Shown one piece after another: positions 36,202 through 36,223 of a stretch of DNA of 36,223 bases (within the stretch, counting starts at the first letter, position 1; the number at the start of each line of letters is the position of its first letter). The DNA is from Candidatus Paceibacter sp. Its GTDB lineage: Bacteria > Patescibacteriota > Patescibacteriia > SG8-24 > DYFX01. The notes under the pieces were generated by a model that saw nothing but the letters and a program-made list of their open reading frames with translations, did no database searches and was not told the origin of the DNA. The stretch lies in the NCBI GenBank assembly GCA_020724945.1, contig DYFX01000003.1:1-36223 (forward strand), in the 5' to 3' direction. The translations under genes and the position numbers were made by a program.

Positions 36202-36223
36202 CGCCTCCCTTGACGGGGAGGCG
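36202..36223 (+). terminator. Terminator hairpin after trxB (cut by window end)
   Basis: CGCCTCCC (36202-36209), loop TTGACG (36210-36215), GGGAGGCG (36216-36223). The T-tract lies outside the window. The loop equals a -35 element, as after typA. Confidence 0.7.

Overview
The window looks like a chromosomal segment of a high-GC Patescibacteria (CPR) genome, probably in the Parcubacteria sense. The evidence is indirect. Several core proteins are reduced: ProRS lacks the editing insertion, TruB lacks the PUA domain, and IF2 has a short N-terminus. Type IV pilus ATPases (PilB, PilT) are present, biosynthetic genes are few, and many small genes show no recognisable family. TGA is used as a stop (tsaD, tsaE, gyrA, infB), so the Gracilibacteria/Absconditabacteria code does not apply. 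I see no rRNA, CRISPR array, insertion sequence or integrase.

Layout. 1-576: end of tsaD, then tsaE (t6A tRNA modification). 643-2172: a 509-residue protein with an apparently circularly permuted GHKL (Bergerat) ATPase region and a C-terminal HExxH motif; this is the best candidate for something new. 2207-4978 (minus): a polytopic membrane protein, then pilB. 5087-6679: two orphan genes, one with a PD-(D/E)XK-like signature. 6720-9734 (minus): rpsA then ftsH. 9935-10675: a small lipoprotein and a small membrane protein. 10806-15478: a metallo-beta-lactamase-fold protein with an altered metal site, a one-helix membrane protein, gyrA, a DUF1189 protein and a small orphan. 15545-19393: a diacylglycerol-kinase-like protein, rpmF-nusB, rnc and pilT. 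19489-20697: a lipoprotein built of three repeated Cys-paired units. 20761-21605 (minus): tRNA-Lys, tRNA-Arg and gmk. 21686-25805: a DUF1059 protein, typA, a Cys-rich protein and proS. 25899-28842: a small membrane protein, then rny-ymdB-HU (minus). 29082-36193: a GT-C-like membrane protein, two orphans, truB, infB, trxA and trxB.

The genes serve translation (tRNA modification, S1, L32, IF2, BipA, ProRS, tRNAs), RNA processing (RNase III, RNase Y, TruB, NusB), DNA topology (GyrA, HU), membrane protein quality control (FtsH), thiol redox (TrxA/TrxB) and type IV pilus movement. Orphan genes sit between these conserved blocks, mostly as single units with their own promoter, an AGGAGG-type ribosome binding site and a terminator.

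Four window-wide patterns stand out. (1) Most conserved genes have no Shine-Dalgarno sequence, and several start 8-9 nt after a -10 box, so they look leaderless; the orphan genes carry strong Shine-Dalgarno sequences. (2) Promoters are well resolved, typically TTGNNN-17-TANNNT, and are packed against or inside the preceding terminator, sometimes with the terminator loop acting as a possible -35. (3) Terminator T-tracts are very often followed by CGT. (4) The palindrome GACGTC appears to be absent and ACGT strongly depleted; Asp-Val, His-Val, Tyr-Val and Asn-Val pairs use NAT-GTC instead of NAC-GTC. All counts were made by eye.
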